From contig NC_037323.1 of NCBI RefSeq assembly GCF_000143535.2, positions 992,001 to 1,056,000 of the forward strand: DNA of 64,000 bases, read 5' to 3'. Each line of letters begins with the position of its first letter. Within the stretch, counting starts at the first letter, position 1. This document shows positions 11,963 through 25,044 of this stretch, piece after piece. Position numbers and translations under genes: made by a program. The notes under the pieces are model-generated. The model was not told the DNA's origin and searched no databases. It saw only the letters and a program-made list of their open reading frames with translations. The DNA comes from Botrytis cinerea B05.10 (Eukaryota; Ascomycota; Leotiomycetes; Helotiales; Sclerotiniaceae).

Positions 11963-13785
11963 GATCGTACACGTAAGGAGGAGGTCAGAGTCAATGAAAA
12001 GATACCCAACCAAACAATCTTGCAGAAAACTCGGAGTTTAGGAATCAGGAAGTTTGAAGCTTACGAAAAGCTCTGCAAACCATTCGGAAGGCGTTGAGGG
12101 AATGGGGATTGCGCATGCGAGCAGGATAAGCCCTACAGATGTTTTAAATCGACGGCAATGGTGTAATTGATGCGAGAAAGTTGGAAGACCTGAACAAGCA
12201 CGGATAAATGATATGAAAAATGTTCATACATTTACCCCTCACCAATCCAAATCAATATATTTGGTTCAAGCCACGCAATATATTACTGATTAAAATAGCC
12301 CTAGTGCGAGATCTGCAAAATTAGAAGTTTGTATGAAGCTGGATGGCTAGATTCTTATCTGTACAAGTATGTAGAGGAAGTACAAATAAATGTAAAAATT
12401 GTATCATCAAACACATATATAAACATCGGGGACAGATCTTGTCATCGTATCATATCATATTACACCAGTCAATCCTCATGGGGGAATTGAATGCATTCGT
12501 AAGATGCATACTGTACCTTCATGTTTCCTTTCTATTGAAGTCATTACATACCTAGCCTACCTACCTACTTCGTACGCAGATAGTCTAGATGTTTCTAATC
12601 CGTGCTGTCTGCATAAATCATAGCGTTTTCTTCAAAACTCCAAGGTCAAGACCTTTCATCATAAGCAGCGCGGTTAATCAATTAGACGAGCTCAACCCCC
12701 TGAAATAAGAACGATAGAAGAAATTTGATTGGTGGGTCACAGCCTCCACCTGAAACAGACTTAAGATTTGAAAGGCTTCACCTCGAACTATATTTGTCCC
12801 AGGTCAAACATCATTTAGACCCAAACAAAATTAATCTACAAGTCACATCCTTACATCCCTGAAGTGCGGTTCGCAATTGGAAATATATCAAACATCTTGT
12901 TATGCAGGGCCACTGTTATTTTCGTCGCAGATTTTTCCGGTATCGTGTCGAATTATTTGCTACCCATGGCCATCTTCTACACAGTAGTCGTCTGCTATGA
13001 GACACGAGAGATCGATCATTAGCCAGCTTTTCAAAGGGGGTTCTATCGTTCTTTCTCTGCCTACCAAAATAGAGTAAGTCGTGACTGGGACGAAATTAAC
13101 TACCTAGTACAGTCCACTGAAATCATCATCATCGGCCAAAGCTTCTTCTCCTATCCTGTCTTTTTCTTCGCATCCTGTTTATATTTGCATATCTTGCTTG
13201 AGTTTGAAGTCCGTGAGCTGTGTTTTCAGTTCCTTCTTACCCTTACGTCCCTTTTTAGTGGTCAATTTCGAAGCAATTTCTGACCATTCGAGACTCGTTC
13301 GTAGGGCGAAGGAGTTCTCTCTCTCGGACGTTTCGTATTCTTCTCTCCCTCTTCACTCTCTTGGTCATCTCTTGGTCTTTGCGCTTTCTTTTGTGCATCT
13401 GGGTTTGTTACTTTACATCACAGTTTCCCCATATTCTTTCCGGATCCTTCTGCTGCCTACCTGCATATCTTGTCGGTTGGTGGATACTGATTTGCGAACG
13501 ATTGCTGGCTTTTCGATTCGGGCGTGCAATGAGGACGGGTAGATTGGTTGACTACGATAATTCCACCTTTTATTCCATCTAATGTCTTCGTGTTATATCA
13601 TACAAGGTCGTGTTGACAGGACCTAACCTCTCGCTGTGGAAAATAAAGCAACTCGGGGCGTCGTGGGTTGCGCAAACAATAAAAGCAATTCGGTCTTCTT
13701 AGGAAGGAAAGATACTGTTTCGATCATCTAGACACATTGTCTCTATTCACTAATTTCGCGACACATTTCGAAGTAGCACATAATA
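11963..13785. other. Intergenic: U5-40K 3' flank and leader of the next gene
   Basis: No gene is supported. The open frame at 13198-13542 (+) lies just before the next gene in pyrimidine-rich sequence; it looks like leader sequence rather than a conserved protein. No RNA gene was recognised. Confidence 0.5.
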
Positions 13786-15043
13786 ATGCCTCCACGACAG
13801 AACGAGAGTGGACACAGGGACATGCCATCGAGAGAATCGGAGAGGGGTCAGTCGAGGTTGGAGGAAATTCGAGGGGGGCTGAATTCGGTGTTTGCGGGAC
13901 GATCAAGCGTTGAAGCCAGGAATCGTTCCCCAGAAAGTCATAAAGCTCCACGATTAGTTGGCCTTAGCAATCTGCCGTCCACTCGAATCCATATTCCGGG
14001 CCTGACCACAAGTCGAAGCTCGACGCGCCGAAACTCTGCCGCTGCTGAGCCTACATTGCCTCAACATGAAGAACGTCGTCTACCACCTATCGCGACTCGT
14101 TCCCATAGTCGACTTTCACGATCCGCGCAACTTCCAGCAGTTGCGTCTCCCATCTCAACAATGCCACCTCGAGTGCAACGACGATCGGATCGCAGATTTC
14201 TTAGTGTAGATCCTGCTGAGCAGCATCTAGCCGATTTAGCAAATAGAGGTAGGAGAAGGAGAGGACCTCCAAGGGGAATGCAGGAATGTGGGAGAGGATG
14301 TGCGCCAAGAATTCGGAACAAAAGGATACGTCAAAAGATAGTGCATTCCCTAATATCCGGGCTGGTATGTGTTGCATTTTTCTGGATCCCTCTTTTTCCC
14401 CACAAGTTTCTAATGTCATTTTTAGTTTCTCGTGCTAGTGCTCACGATATATCTTGCATTGGCATTGTCAGATAAGGCTGAGACTCAAGAATTTCACGTT
14501 CTCTTAATTTTGATAATTCTGATAGTTGCTATCTTCTTCTGCCATTCTATAATTCGCCTCTGCATGATGATCTTAAAGCCGCCGATAGAGGGAGAGCCAA
14601 ATCCACGACGTCTTCCGTCGATGGTTGGACCTGGAGGTTATGCCGAAACCTCAGTCCCTATACCAGTAGCGCTCGCCAGAGATGAAGAAGCAGCAGGTAT
14701 TGAAAGTCAAGCTACGAAAATGCCCCCTCCCGCTTATGGATTATGGAGAGAGTCGGTGGTACGTAACTTCAATCCGTAGTGAAGACGTGACATGATTATC
14801 TAACTGCGTACATAGAGGGTTGATCCCAATAGGATTTTCTGGCAAAGGAATGAAGCAGCATTCAATCGGCCAATCTCTCGAATATCCGAGCGCCCGTCGA
14901 CGGCGAATCGTCCTCCATCATATATGTCTGATGATGGCATCGATTACGTCATTGAGGCAGCACCTCGTTCAACGGTTACGGGAGAAGATGTATTGCCTCG
15001 ACATCCAGCCGATCGATCGGAATGGCCTCGTATGTCTAACTAA
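13786..15043 (+). CDS. Unrecognised two-helix membrane protein, fungal
   Basis: I do not recognise a named family. Three exons, 13786-14364, 14426-14758 and 14816-15043, give 379 residues; all junctions are GT-AG and in phase. The first 170 residues are basic, Ser/Pro/Arg-rich and probably disordered. A strongly basic patch (GRRRRGPPRG, then RNKRIRQK) precedes two predicted membrane helices at about 188-209 and 216-243, separated by only a few residues, so a hairpin is likely. The C-terminal part contains MPPPAYGLWRESVRVDPNRIFWQ and ends in a disordered tail. The intron positions fall at the start of the first helix and within the WRESV/RVDP motif. By the positive-inside rule both termini would be cytosolic. 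The architecture resembles other conserved hypothetical proteins of filamentous fungi, but the function is unknown. Confidence 0.8.
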
Positions 15044-15795
15044 CCCTGTCCGATACATGGACATGCAAAAAATAAAGGACTACGAGAATGAGCCCTTGAT
15101 GGGCATCATTCGAATTCTTCGAATGTTTGGGAAAAATCGAATTTCACAATTTTGGACTTGGAGATGGGGAGTTTTTGATTTGATTTAATCTGGGGCGTTG
15201 AGATGCATATACCTATGGAATATTGATAGCGTTTCGTTTAGCATTGTGTTTGGAGTTTTTGTTCCCCTCCTCTCTTTTTACTTTTTGTGTATGGTATCTC
15301 TCATGGTTTTTGAGTTGGTCATGGTTATGTCTGTATATTTGGCGGAGACGTGGAATGGGTGTTTGAATATGGAGGGGAGTGTGCGGTGGGAGTAGACATT
15401 GGAGGTTTCGATGTGAGTCTTGGCTGGGATGCAGTGGTGGTGGGTAGATAGATAGATGTGGAGATGACTGGATCGTTGGATCGATTGAATAGATAGATGG
15501 GTGGAGATTCTCGATTCTGGAAGAGATGTGAAAGTAACATATACAATATACGATAGTTATACAGTATCACAAAATAACAAGTAACCAGTCATCGGTTTCA
15601 AAAGAGCCGCATCGTAGAGTGCAGTATCGTGCAGTAAGTACTAGATAGATTGGGCAGTTCGCATTGCATGTGTGGAGGTGCATTGATTGATTTGTTGATT
15701 GGCTGGGGAAGTGGTTGTCTTCTGGATGTGTATATGGTGAGGTAAGTAAGGTACGAAATGGGATGCGTCTGTTTATTTATTTATTCATTCATTTG

Positions 15796-15796
15796 T

Positions 15797-15863
<67 letters not shown>

Positions 15864-15865
15864 TT
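15796..15865. repeat. (TTTA)n microsatellite, about 17 units
   Basis: A perfect TTTA tetranucleotide array of 70 bp, with imperfect copies extending upstream to about 15772. Open frames through it encode only a FIYL-type periodic peptide. Confidence 0.95.
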
Positions 15866-16311
15866 CTGCACATTGTCTTGTGGATGGATGGATGTGGCTT
15901 TGACCAAGGGACGTACTCGTTCTCGAGGTCTTCCAGACAATTCAAATCTATGCGTGCTTTTATCGGTCGGGAGATTAGAGACGAATGGATGTGGACGTTT
16001 GCATTGTACGGGGGACAGGTATAATAAGTACGGGGACGAATGTGAATAGGTGTGAATATGGATGTGGATGTGGATGTGGATGTAAATATGATGTGATATG
16101 CTCGATGTGAATGGGGTGGTGTGTATCCAGAGGCAGCGTCCGTCTATGAGTCTGGGTCTGGATGCCTGGGGAGAAGATTAAGATTAAGATTGAGATTGTG
16201 ATTATGATTATGATTATGATTGGGAAAGGGAAAGGGCGGCAAAGGGGAAAAGGGAGGGGAGGGGGGAGGTTGGGGGCGGCGCAGTGCTGTGCTGTGAATC
16301 TTGTATGGGGA

Positions 16312-16343
16312 GTTGCTGGAGTTGCTGGAGTTGCTGGAGTTGC
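16312..16343. repeat. 9-bp tandem repeat GTTGCTGGA
   Basis: Three perfect copies plus a partial fourth copy of a 9-bp unit in G-rich intergenic DNA. Confidence 0.9.
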
Positions 16344-17069
16344 CGACTGGGGAGGGAGGAGAGGGAGGGTACAGTAGGTGTAGTAGAGATGAGATGAGAC
16401 GAGATGAGATTCCTCCGCAAAAGCTTTGGGGGATGGGTAGAGAGATGGATATGGTGGGAGCCGGATATCGTATTGTTGTCTCTTTTGGGAGGGGGTTTGA
16501 CTTGGGGTTTGACTTGCATATGGATATATTCGGTCGCTCCGGCGGGATTGGGCGCTTAATGAGAATAGAGAAGTAAGTGTTGGGAGTTCGTTCTTGGTAA
16601 TGGCTGATTGTGATGGATGGTAGAAATGTCCTGTGTTCGGTCTGTTCGGTGCATTCGGTGTGTCGGTGTGTGCCTCGTTAATAATTATCATCTTGGTAGG
16701 ATCACCAGATGTGTGATATGCAATGCGTGGATGCTTGCTTCCATGGATGCCTGAAATATGGGGCCACCACGATCTTGACAAATCAATCTTATCAATCCGC
16801 GTCGGCAATATTGTGTGAACTCTATTCCGTGAGATCAACAGGTGAATTGACACAGTTGGTATGGACTTCGCTTCTGACAAGTCTGACTCCTAGGAACGAT
16901 TGGATTCCATTCCATGGATTCTATGGATTCCACGCTTTCCTCCGTGGTGGCTGCGAGAGTACTACGTAGTTTAGTAAATCGTTAGTAGCCAGTTAGTAGA
17001 TGGTTAGTAGGAAAGTATATCCTCCCGTATCATGTCCATCGCGTGTATCTTGTAGTATGCCTCCGTAGA

Positions 17070-17122
17070 CTACCTACCTACCTACCTACCTACCTACCTA
17101 CCTACCTACCTACCTACCTACC
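17070..17122. repeat. (CTAC)n microsatellite, about 13 units
   Basis: A perfect tetranucleotide array, followed directly by degenerate CCGTA copies. Confidence 0.95.
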
Positions 17123-17805
17123 GTACCGTACCGACCGTATCCTGCCGGTAAAATCATAGATTGCTAAAAGCCAACCGAGATTGGTTAATTAACCCCCCCC
17201 CCCCTTCCCATGGTTCAAGTTATTCCCATGAGTTTATGGATTTTATGGATTTTATGGATTTTACGTATTTTGTGTCATTCAGCCAATCACATCCATCAAT
17301 CTCCCCAATTTCCCATTCATTCATTCCCATTCCCACTAGTTCGTTTATCAGCATTCACTCGTGTTTTTCTTTGCCCTGCCCTGATCCCACCCACGGTAAC
17401 CCACCCTTGCTTAGACCACCCACCCACCTTGGAATACCATTCATCCATTAATCACCATTAGATTTTCCATCGGGCGGTTAAGCTAAACCGCGTCTGGCAC
17501 TAGTCACCGTATCCTCACTCGCACGCTAGTCTCGTTCAAGACTAGACCATTCTCACGATTTAGGATCTTTGCTAAGCTAGAGTTTTCCAGGTTACAAAGG
17601 GACATCCTTTTGGAACTTTTGCCTTCCGAAATCCCTCCACAAAATAAAAACCACATCACACACAATTCTGCAGTCTCTTTCGCGAAACGTTTGTATCACG
17701 GGAGGTAGAAGGAAGTAGGAAGTCGTAGCTGTTGTTGAAGGAAAGGTTGTTATATTTTCCAAGAACGGGAATTTAAGAAGGAAAAAAACAAAGGAAATTT
17801 GTTCG

Positions 17806-18444
17806 GTGAGTGCTTGCTTATTTTTATCTCCTCTTTTTGATTCGTCGCGGGTTGCTTTTGGCTTTTGGGGAGGGGGAGAATGGGAAGGGGGGGGGAAAGG
17901 GAACTACTTGAAAGGTCTGCGCCGGCTTTGGCTTTGGAACTCTCACGCTCCTACGTCCTCAAGAGTTGAACAATGCCTTGTGGTTTGGGAATGAACCAAA
18001 GAATAAGGTGGCACATCTACTTGATGATATCCAAACCTATCCAACATCCGATCTTTCCATCCTCAATATTACGTACAACAACCATCCTTACCATATGAGC
18101 AAACGCAATCGTCGACAGCATATCAACCAAGTACCACGATATCAATCTTACACACAGGGGTTGCACAGCATTTGTGCACCCTGCAGCCTGACGATGATGC
18201 TGGTCATGCAACTGCAACGTTCTTCTGGTGGTTATCTCTGTGCGAACTTACCTCATCGACATATATTCCTACGGGGCCACAATCGCCAACATGCCGACTT
18301 CGACAATTGAGGAGTGGTTGAGATCAGATCGAGTAGATGAGTCACCGCATAGATGCAGGAAGATTGTTAAAGAATGGGAATCAGAGGATGGTGCCTTTGT
18401 GATTTGCCGTGCTGATGATGGAACACAACAGACACATAAATTAG
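17806..18444 (+). other. Possible 5' UTR intron of the CCHC protein gene
   Basis: A GTGAGT donor at 17806 follows purine-rich leader-like sequence, and an ATTAG acceptor ends at 18444, five bases before the start codon at 18450. Removing the 639 nt would leave a compact leader. The competing reading is that an in-frame ATG at 18291 adds 53 codons to the protein. This is an inference; no transcript evidence is available. Confidence 0.35.
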
Positions 18445-18449
18445 TAGCC

Positions 18450-19498
18450 ATGTCTTCATTATCTCGTCGTGCTTGCTACAAGTAAGTGCCTCCACTTCCC
18501 CTCGGACATTATGAGATTCTTAGCTTTGGAACTTGTCTTCCTGGCGTCATCACAAAGAACTCAATCCTTCTTTGGTGTTGTGCAACATTCTTGTTTCAAA
18601 GGGTAACACTAATATCGGTATCTTTAGGTGCGGAAACGTTGGTCATTATGCTGAAGTTTGCGCTTCTGCTGAACGCCTTTGCTACAACTGTGAGTACATA
18701 TCAATTAACCTTCGATGATGAATAAAACTAATACTTTGTGTAATAGGCAAGCAACCTGGTAAGCCTTCAGAAGCAGAGCACAACTCTTCGTCATACTAAT
18801 ACGACGTAGGACACGAATCGAATGGTTGCCCATTGCCAAGAACTACCGAGGCTAAGCAGTGTTACCACTGCCAAGGCTTAGGACACGTTCAAGCTGACTG
18901 CCCAACTTTGCGTATCAGCGGAGCTGGAACCACCGGTCGATGCTACAACTGCGGTATGCCTGGCCATTTGGCTAGAGCTTGCCCAAACCCAAACAACGGA
19001 ATGCAAGGTCCTCCTCGTGGACTTGGTGCTCCTCGTGGTGGATTTGGCGGCGGATTTGCTCCTCGCGGTGGATTTGCTGGCGGACCACGCCCAGCCACTT
19101 GTTACAAGGTAAGCAATTTTTCTCTGATAGGTTGCCATGTCCCGAATCTTCCGAAAGCATTCCATTTCGGCAACACTTCGGCCCAAGGACCTCGGTTACA
19201 TTAAACTAACTCCTGATAGTGTGGTGGTCCAAACCACTTTGCCCGTGATTGCCAGGCTCAAGCCATGAAGTGCTATGCATGCGGAAGAACTGGACACAGC
19301 TCCCGTGAGTGCACTAGCCCCAACGGTGGTGTTAACAAGGCTGGAAAGACTTGTTACACTTGTGGAACCGAAGGTCACATTGCTCGTGACTGTCCATCGA
19401 AGGGTCTCAATGATAACCTCGCTGGAGAGGGCGGTGCCGGCATAGTTAGCAACATGGAAGGTGCTTCAATCGCTCCAGTTGCAGCTCCTGTTGCATAG
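18450..19498 (+). CDS. GIS2: Seven-CCHC zinc-knuckle RNA-binding protein (Gis2/Byr3/CNBP type)
   Basis: Proteins of this family bind single-stranded G-rich RNA or DNA, associate with ribosomes and stress granules, and modulate translation. Five exons: 18450-18481, 18628-18689, 18747-18758 (12 nt), 18810-19108 and 19220-19498, giving 227 residues. Seven CX2CX4HX4C knuckles sit at residues 9-22, 29-42, 53-66, 80-93, 133-146, 153-166 and 180-193. An RGG-like segment (about 102-129, with APRGGFGGGFAPRGGF) separates knuckles four and five. The 12-nt third exon completes the second knuckle. I chose the ATG at 18450 because MSSLSRRACYKCG is the family-like start; an in-frame ATG at 18291 would add 53 unrelated residues. 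Seven knuckles is the yeast Gis2 number; the RGG box is more like animal CNBP, where it sits elsewhere. Confidence 0.92.
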
Positions 19499-20817
19499 GT
19501 CCCTTTACTAGGGATGCCATTGTTCGATAGGCCTCGATGAACTATCGATCATTGCTTTTACACTGGTTCATCGTATTTTGTCTCTCATTTGTAATTTGGA
19601 CAACATCAATTGATCCAAGGCCGTCTACTCGTTTTCTCGGTGTGCGAAGATCGAACAGCATAATAAGCATTATATCAAAACCTTACGGATTGCTTCTTTT
19701 CGGCGCTTAGTCATTCCCCATGTTTCTTTTGATATGTTCTACAAAAAAATTAAAAAAGCATTTTTGCACGCGATATCCATTTCCTATACCCTTTACGAAC
19801 TGGCAACCCGGTAAATACCTACAACATTACCTTTGACGACGTGGAACCATTATTTTCTGTGGTTTTCATCTTACAAGATAGATTTCAAGATTTTTGGGCG
19901 ACTTGCAAAGCAAAAGCAAACAGGCGAAAAGTTCTTTTCTATCTTATTTTTAATGATGTGATGTTATGAACAAACAATGGGTTCAATCTCACATATGATC
20001 TAATCACAAAGCAAGCAAGAGGCTGTGAGGCACGAATGGTTGGAGAGTTGGTCTTTGTTGGAGGTGAATTCCAAACGACAATAAGAAACAAGTGATAAGA
20101 TGTTTAGTTGGACGGGCGATGAACGATTTGAGGAGATCCCAAAGGAAAGGAACGGATTTAGGCTTGAGAGCACCTGGGCTGGACTGGGGGCTTGAGTCTG
20201 AATTGGTGGATTGAGGGACGTAAAGGAAAAGAAAGACTTTTGTTGATCGATCGTCGTTTGTTGACTTCTTTTTATGTGCTTAGGGATGCTCTTGAATGGG
20301 GTGGGTGTGTAGAGATTCAAGGGGGGGTGGAATAGGAATGGGAATTGAGTGATGCGATTGTTCAAAAATGAGTTTTATAAGATTTGATGCGAAGTGATGA
20401 TATGATGTGATGTGTGAAGTGTGAGATGTATGTGGATATGTATGTTTGTGTATATATATATGTATGTGTATGTTTGTGGTTTTGGATAGTAGGTGAGATG
20501 GGGTATGAGTGGAATGAAATAAAATAGAGTGAGTAGGGAGGGGTTTAGAAGTAGTTTGTAATGTATATTGAGATGTTTGTACTTTTCAATTTTAAGTAAT
20601 GAGTGTTGTATATGTGTATGTATCAGTGCTAAGAAGTGTAGATATAAGTGTACGTATAGATTTTGATTGTCTAGGTAAGTGGCGTAGGTTATTATTAGGC
20701 GAAAGATTGGCTTGTTATCAATTGAATGGATTGCAATGGTTAGATGATTAGATGATTAGTAGGGGATGATGGGGGATGGTGGAGGATATTATTGATGGTT
20801 AGAGATTGAGAGAAGAC

Positions 20818-20871
20818 AGGAAAAGAGGGGAGAGAGAGGAGAGAGGGGGGAGAGAGGAGAGAGAAAAGGAA
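20818..20871. repeat. Purine-only GA/GGGGA tract
   Basis: A 54-nt stretch with only A and G on the + strand, with mixed AGAG and AGGGG units. Mirror-like polypurine tracts of this kind can form triplex structures. Confidence 0.85.
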
Positions 20872-21460
20872 TTCTATGGATTTCTGATTTAATTTTGGAG
20901 ATTCGAGTTTATTTTATCTTTTTTGATCTTATTTTGAATTAGTATGTTTTGACCAGTACGATTCTAAATTAATTGTGTGATTCTCAACTCAATTAGATAA
21001 GGTAGATATGGTTAATTGATTTTAAGGTTTCCATCGATCTTCTTTTATTTATTTTAAGATTTTTTTTTTTTTTTTTAAATATATATTAGAAATTAGAAAT
21101 TAGAAATTAGAAATATGAGAGATCTAATTTCAGTGCTGGGGTATTTGAATCAGTTCTATGGTTTGTGTGTACCTAGTGTACGTTGTGTATTGTTCGAGAA
21201 AATAGGGGGGAGGGGGGTATGTGTGATATTGTTGGTACGAGAAGGATACGGAAGATGTAGCACCCGTGAATTGCGTAGGTCCTGCCTGTATGTCTGGTAA
21301 TTGTATTCTATCTAAAGAGTTATTAGCTATGTACAGGGAATAGAGAGTCTTGTATAGACCTACTAAAAGAGCTAGTCTCTTTCGCATTCGCTTAGGGTTT
21401 TACTGCTGTAGTTGTTGAATTGGAGTCATTTGCTACGTTCACATAGATAGGATGGATAGA

Positions 21461-21491
21461 TGGATGGATGGATGGATGGATGGATGGATGA
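21461..21491. repeat. (GGAT)n microsatellite
   Basis: A perfect tetranucleotide array with imperfect copies upstream from 21451; a second short GGAT array lies near 21571. Confidence 0.9.
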
Positions 21492-21940
21492 TTGAGAGAT
21501 TTGAGAGATTTGAGAGATTGATTGGGAGTTATTAGTTGGAAGTGAGAGGTTGGAGTTGTATATATATATATGGATGGATGGATGGATATGTGAATAAATA
21601 ACGGCTAGAGTAGCTAGACTTATTACTGTAACTATGTATGCAAGAGTTGAAAATTGAGAATTGAAAGTTGAAAGTTTTGCTAGACGAAATGTTGAAATGA
21701 GATGGGACGGATTTGTAGATGAATACATGAATGAGTGAATAGACTTGTTTTTGTATATCTGGTGGATAGGTAGATGGATATACTGTTTATTTGTACATGT
21801 ACGCACATATACATGTATGTTTGGATTCATGAACTATTCATTTGATCACTACTAACTTATAAGAATCTTCGAATACCGTGACTGTGGTTGAGAAATTGAG
21901 AAATCGGAAAATTGTTTAATATGATGAATGATAGATATAA

Positions 21941-21997
21941 ATATAGATATAGATATAGATATAGATATAGATATAGATATAGATATAGATATAGATT
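21941..21997. repeat. (ATAGAT)n hexanucleotide microsatellite
   Basis: About nine perfect copies of a 6-bp unit. Confidence 0.93.
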
Positions 21998-24900
21998 TGA
22001 AAATAGGGTTGTTAATAGTGGAAAGTTTGTATTATAGTATTATATTATTTTGAGCTACGAAGGAGGGGAAAGGGAAGAGAAAGAGAAAGAAAGTTAAGGG
22101 GTCAGGGGAGTGATTTGCTGATATGATATTAGTTTGTTGATTTTGAGGATCGAGGAGTTGAGAGATGGGATATGAGAGATAGTGAGTTTGGAGGAGAAAG
22201 AAAGGCAAAGATGGAGATAAAAGCAAAAATAAAAACTTACAAGGTCTAGAATGCGAGATCTAGAACGAGGAATGAACGAGTAAATTCAAAACAAAACAAA
22301 ACAAATACAAATACAAAAATAAAATCATAAGAAACTCATATATATCCATCCCCTTTATCCTCTCCATCCCCCTCATCTACGAATATAATAAATCATCTTT
22401 TCTATCTCATACTTTTATTTCACCCTCCTATAAACAACCATCCAACCATCCCCCCAACTATCCCACAACATCTCATTCAAAACATCAACATCTCATTCCC
22501 CAATAAAGAGACGAATAAACAAACAAACAAACAAACAAACAAGCGAATAAACACCTCGAGAACACACAACAATTTACCAATACATACCAGCCAACGACTT
22601 CGCTTCCCGATTCCTAGATCCATAACGAAAAATTCATATCCGAGAGAGAAGAGAGAATATAAATGGATATGCAAATACATATTATATACACGCGCAAAAT
22701 GTAAAATACACACAACCGAGATGCGATATTTTAGAAAAACAGAAGAATAATATAATAATCTTTCTTTGGGTAGTTTCAAAAAGAAGCCGTCGATGGATTT
22801 ATTATGGGAGTTTCTATAGTCTTTGAGAGAGTGTGGTATGTATGATAGAGGATATAGATATAATAATTAAAAGAAAAAAGTTTTATTTTATTTTATATTA
22901 TATTTCCACACGCAAACTCACTCACTCACTCACTCACTGACTGACTGACTGATCAACAAATGACGTGAAGGATGAGATTTAGATGAGATCTCGGAAGTAA
23001 TTTTTCAATTCTAAAGTTTTTTAATTTTCAACCGTTTGAGGAAATACTGAATCTTGCATTCTCTTATTTTATTTTATTTTTTTCTTTTAAAAAAAATCAA
23101 TAAATAAACCAACACAACCGCTTGCGTGAGCCAAAAACTCAAGATGATATAACATCCGTATGTATAGTGTGAATCTGCGGTATGTTTTTTTTCTTTCTTT
23201 CCATATCTCGCAATTGTTCATCTGATTCCTCGGGGTGCGTATCTAAAATTTTGGGGGTTTGAGAGAGGTGTGAGGGGATGGAAGAGGTATGATATTGATA
23301 ACGATGTGGTGATATTAAGTAATCGTAATTTTTGTATTCGTATCGTGTTTGGACTACAGTTCGGAGTGTGGGTTTCATCTTGTAGGGTAAGTTAAGTTGA
23401 CTGAGTATTTTTTTTCCAACATGTTATTTTGTTTTGTGTTGCTTGATTCTGAGAAGCTAGGAAGTCCTCATTTATATGTATGATGTGTGATGTGTAGACT
23501 AAAATGGAACGAATTCTTAAAGACTGCTTTTGGTCTTGACGTGAAAGTGAATGAATGAATAAGATGCTTTTTATGTGGAAAGGTTCGAAAGAGATAACAA
23601 AACAGGAACGAAGGTAGAAGTAGAATGGTTGATATGAAGGAGTGATCGATGAAGGTGGAAGATGAATAGGTAGAAGATTGAATAATGAGAGGAAATAAGT
23701 GATCAGATTAACAGATTGAATTCTAACATGTATTCGTAGTAAGTAGTTGAACATAGGTACCAGAATCTATGAGTGCAAATCGAGCTTTATAGTAAAAAAT
23801 CTTTTGTTATAACTTTATATCTTATAATCGATAGACTCGAAAAGACTGAGGGTGTTTTTTGATAGTAGTTTGATAGTACTAATTCAGATTGGTGAAAAAA
23901 CTAACCTATGAAGAGTATCATCAAAACTTGCTCCGTTTCTATCTGCAGATGGTGTATATAAAAATCTAAACAAAATTGAATGAATATGGATAGGGTATAG
24001 TTGATGGATAGAAAAGCAACGAGTGCATAAAAGCTTCAACTGATAGCCACTAGAATTTGGACCAAGATAGAGAGGATGCCTACATATCACTAGCCAGAGG
24101 GAAGTCTTCTTACACTTTCAATAAAGGCATCATACAGAAGGTAGATGGTTTGAACTAGTTGTGACGATACTCATTGAGAGAATAGCAAAACTATACTTGA
24201 TTCAACTCGCGGACGAAAATCTCACATACCTCGACAGGAATGACTATTATCCCGTACTCACCCCTCCCCCCCCCCTCACACCGAGCAACCATCTAGCTCT
24301 ACTGCAGAATGAAAGTGTCAAGAAGTATCCAGTTACTCGACCTCATTACCAGTTGAGATAATTGAATCAGTATCGGGGAAGGGTAGGGTACCCCTGAGAT
24401 GAATCACCACGTTCCGCCAGATCCGAGGGGATCTACAGCCCTAGAAGAAAAATGCGGGGTGGATAGGAAGGTCTTTTGACGGGTGAGATATTAGATGCGA
24501 GGAAATGTCTAATGGTTCTTGAACGATTCCACTAGGAAAAGAAGTTTGTTTTTCGTGTTAATTCACCATCTGATGTGACCCTCGATGCGAACATTCCGTG
24601 CGTTGAGACATTTTTTCATGGCTGAACAATCTATCTGGCTGCGACAACTTGTCGATTTCTCATTGCAGCATGTGGCAAGTAGATGGAAAGACGTGGTTAC
24701 TTCACCGACGAAACAAAAGACCATATATGCAATGTATGATATTGATCGATGGAAACGCCGATGATTGGGGAAAGGAAAGATTGGGGGAAAGTTGGGGAAA
24801 TAATGTTGGATGCAGCTGCACGTCTACCGGTACTGTCTATTACCGATGGAACGAGATTTTGGACCCCACACCCCCAGGCTGAGTAATATTCTCCGAGCGT

Positions 24901-25044
24901 ACGGAGTAAGTTTTGGGGCGGACGGCTCCTAGAGTATAGCTGCCTAGCCAAACTTATATTAAGATGATCTACCGATCCACCGCAGGAGCATCAAAAGGGT
25001 GAAACAGATATTCATCAGATCACAACCGTTGGACGGCACAGCTT

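Larger units (their letters stand above)
15044..17805. other. Intergenic: G-rich trailer, microsatellites, C-rich leader
   Basis: From about 15.2 to 16.6 kb the + strand is rich in G and poor in C. From 17.15 to 17.5 kb it becomes C-rich, including a run of C at about 17192-17203. The large minus-strand open frame at 15975-16880 is composed of repeated His/Pro/Ser/Thr codons from simple sequence and is not convincing. Probable content is the 3' UTR of the membrane-protein gene and the promoter and leader of the CCHC protein gene. Confidence 0.5.

Noticed and set aside
13198..13542. 114-codon frame upstream of the two-helix membrane protein
   Set aside because: Pyrimidine-rich leader-like DNA yields Leu/Ser-rich hydrophobic peptide; no conserved motif, and it ends before the convincing start.
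15796..15865. Frame through the (TTTA)n array
   Set aside because: The periodic peptide arises from the microsatellite itself.
15975..16880. 301-codon minus-strand frame
   Set aside because: Made of simple repeats (His-Pro, Ile and Pro-Ala-Thr runs) read from microsatellite-like G-rich DNA.
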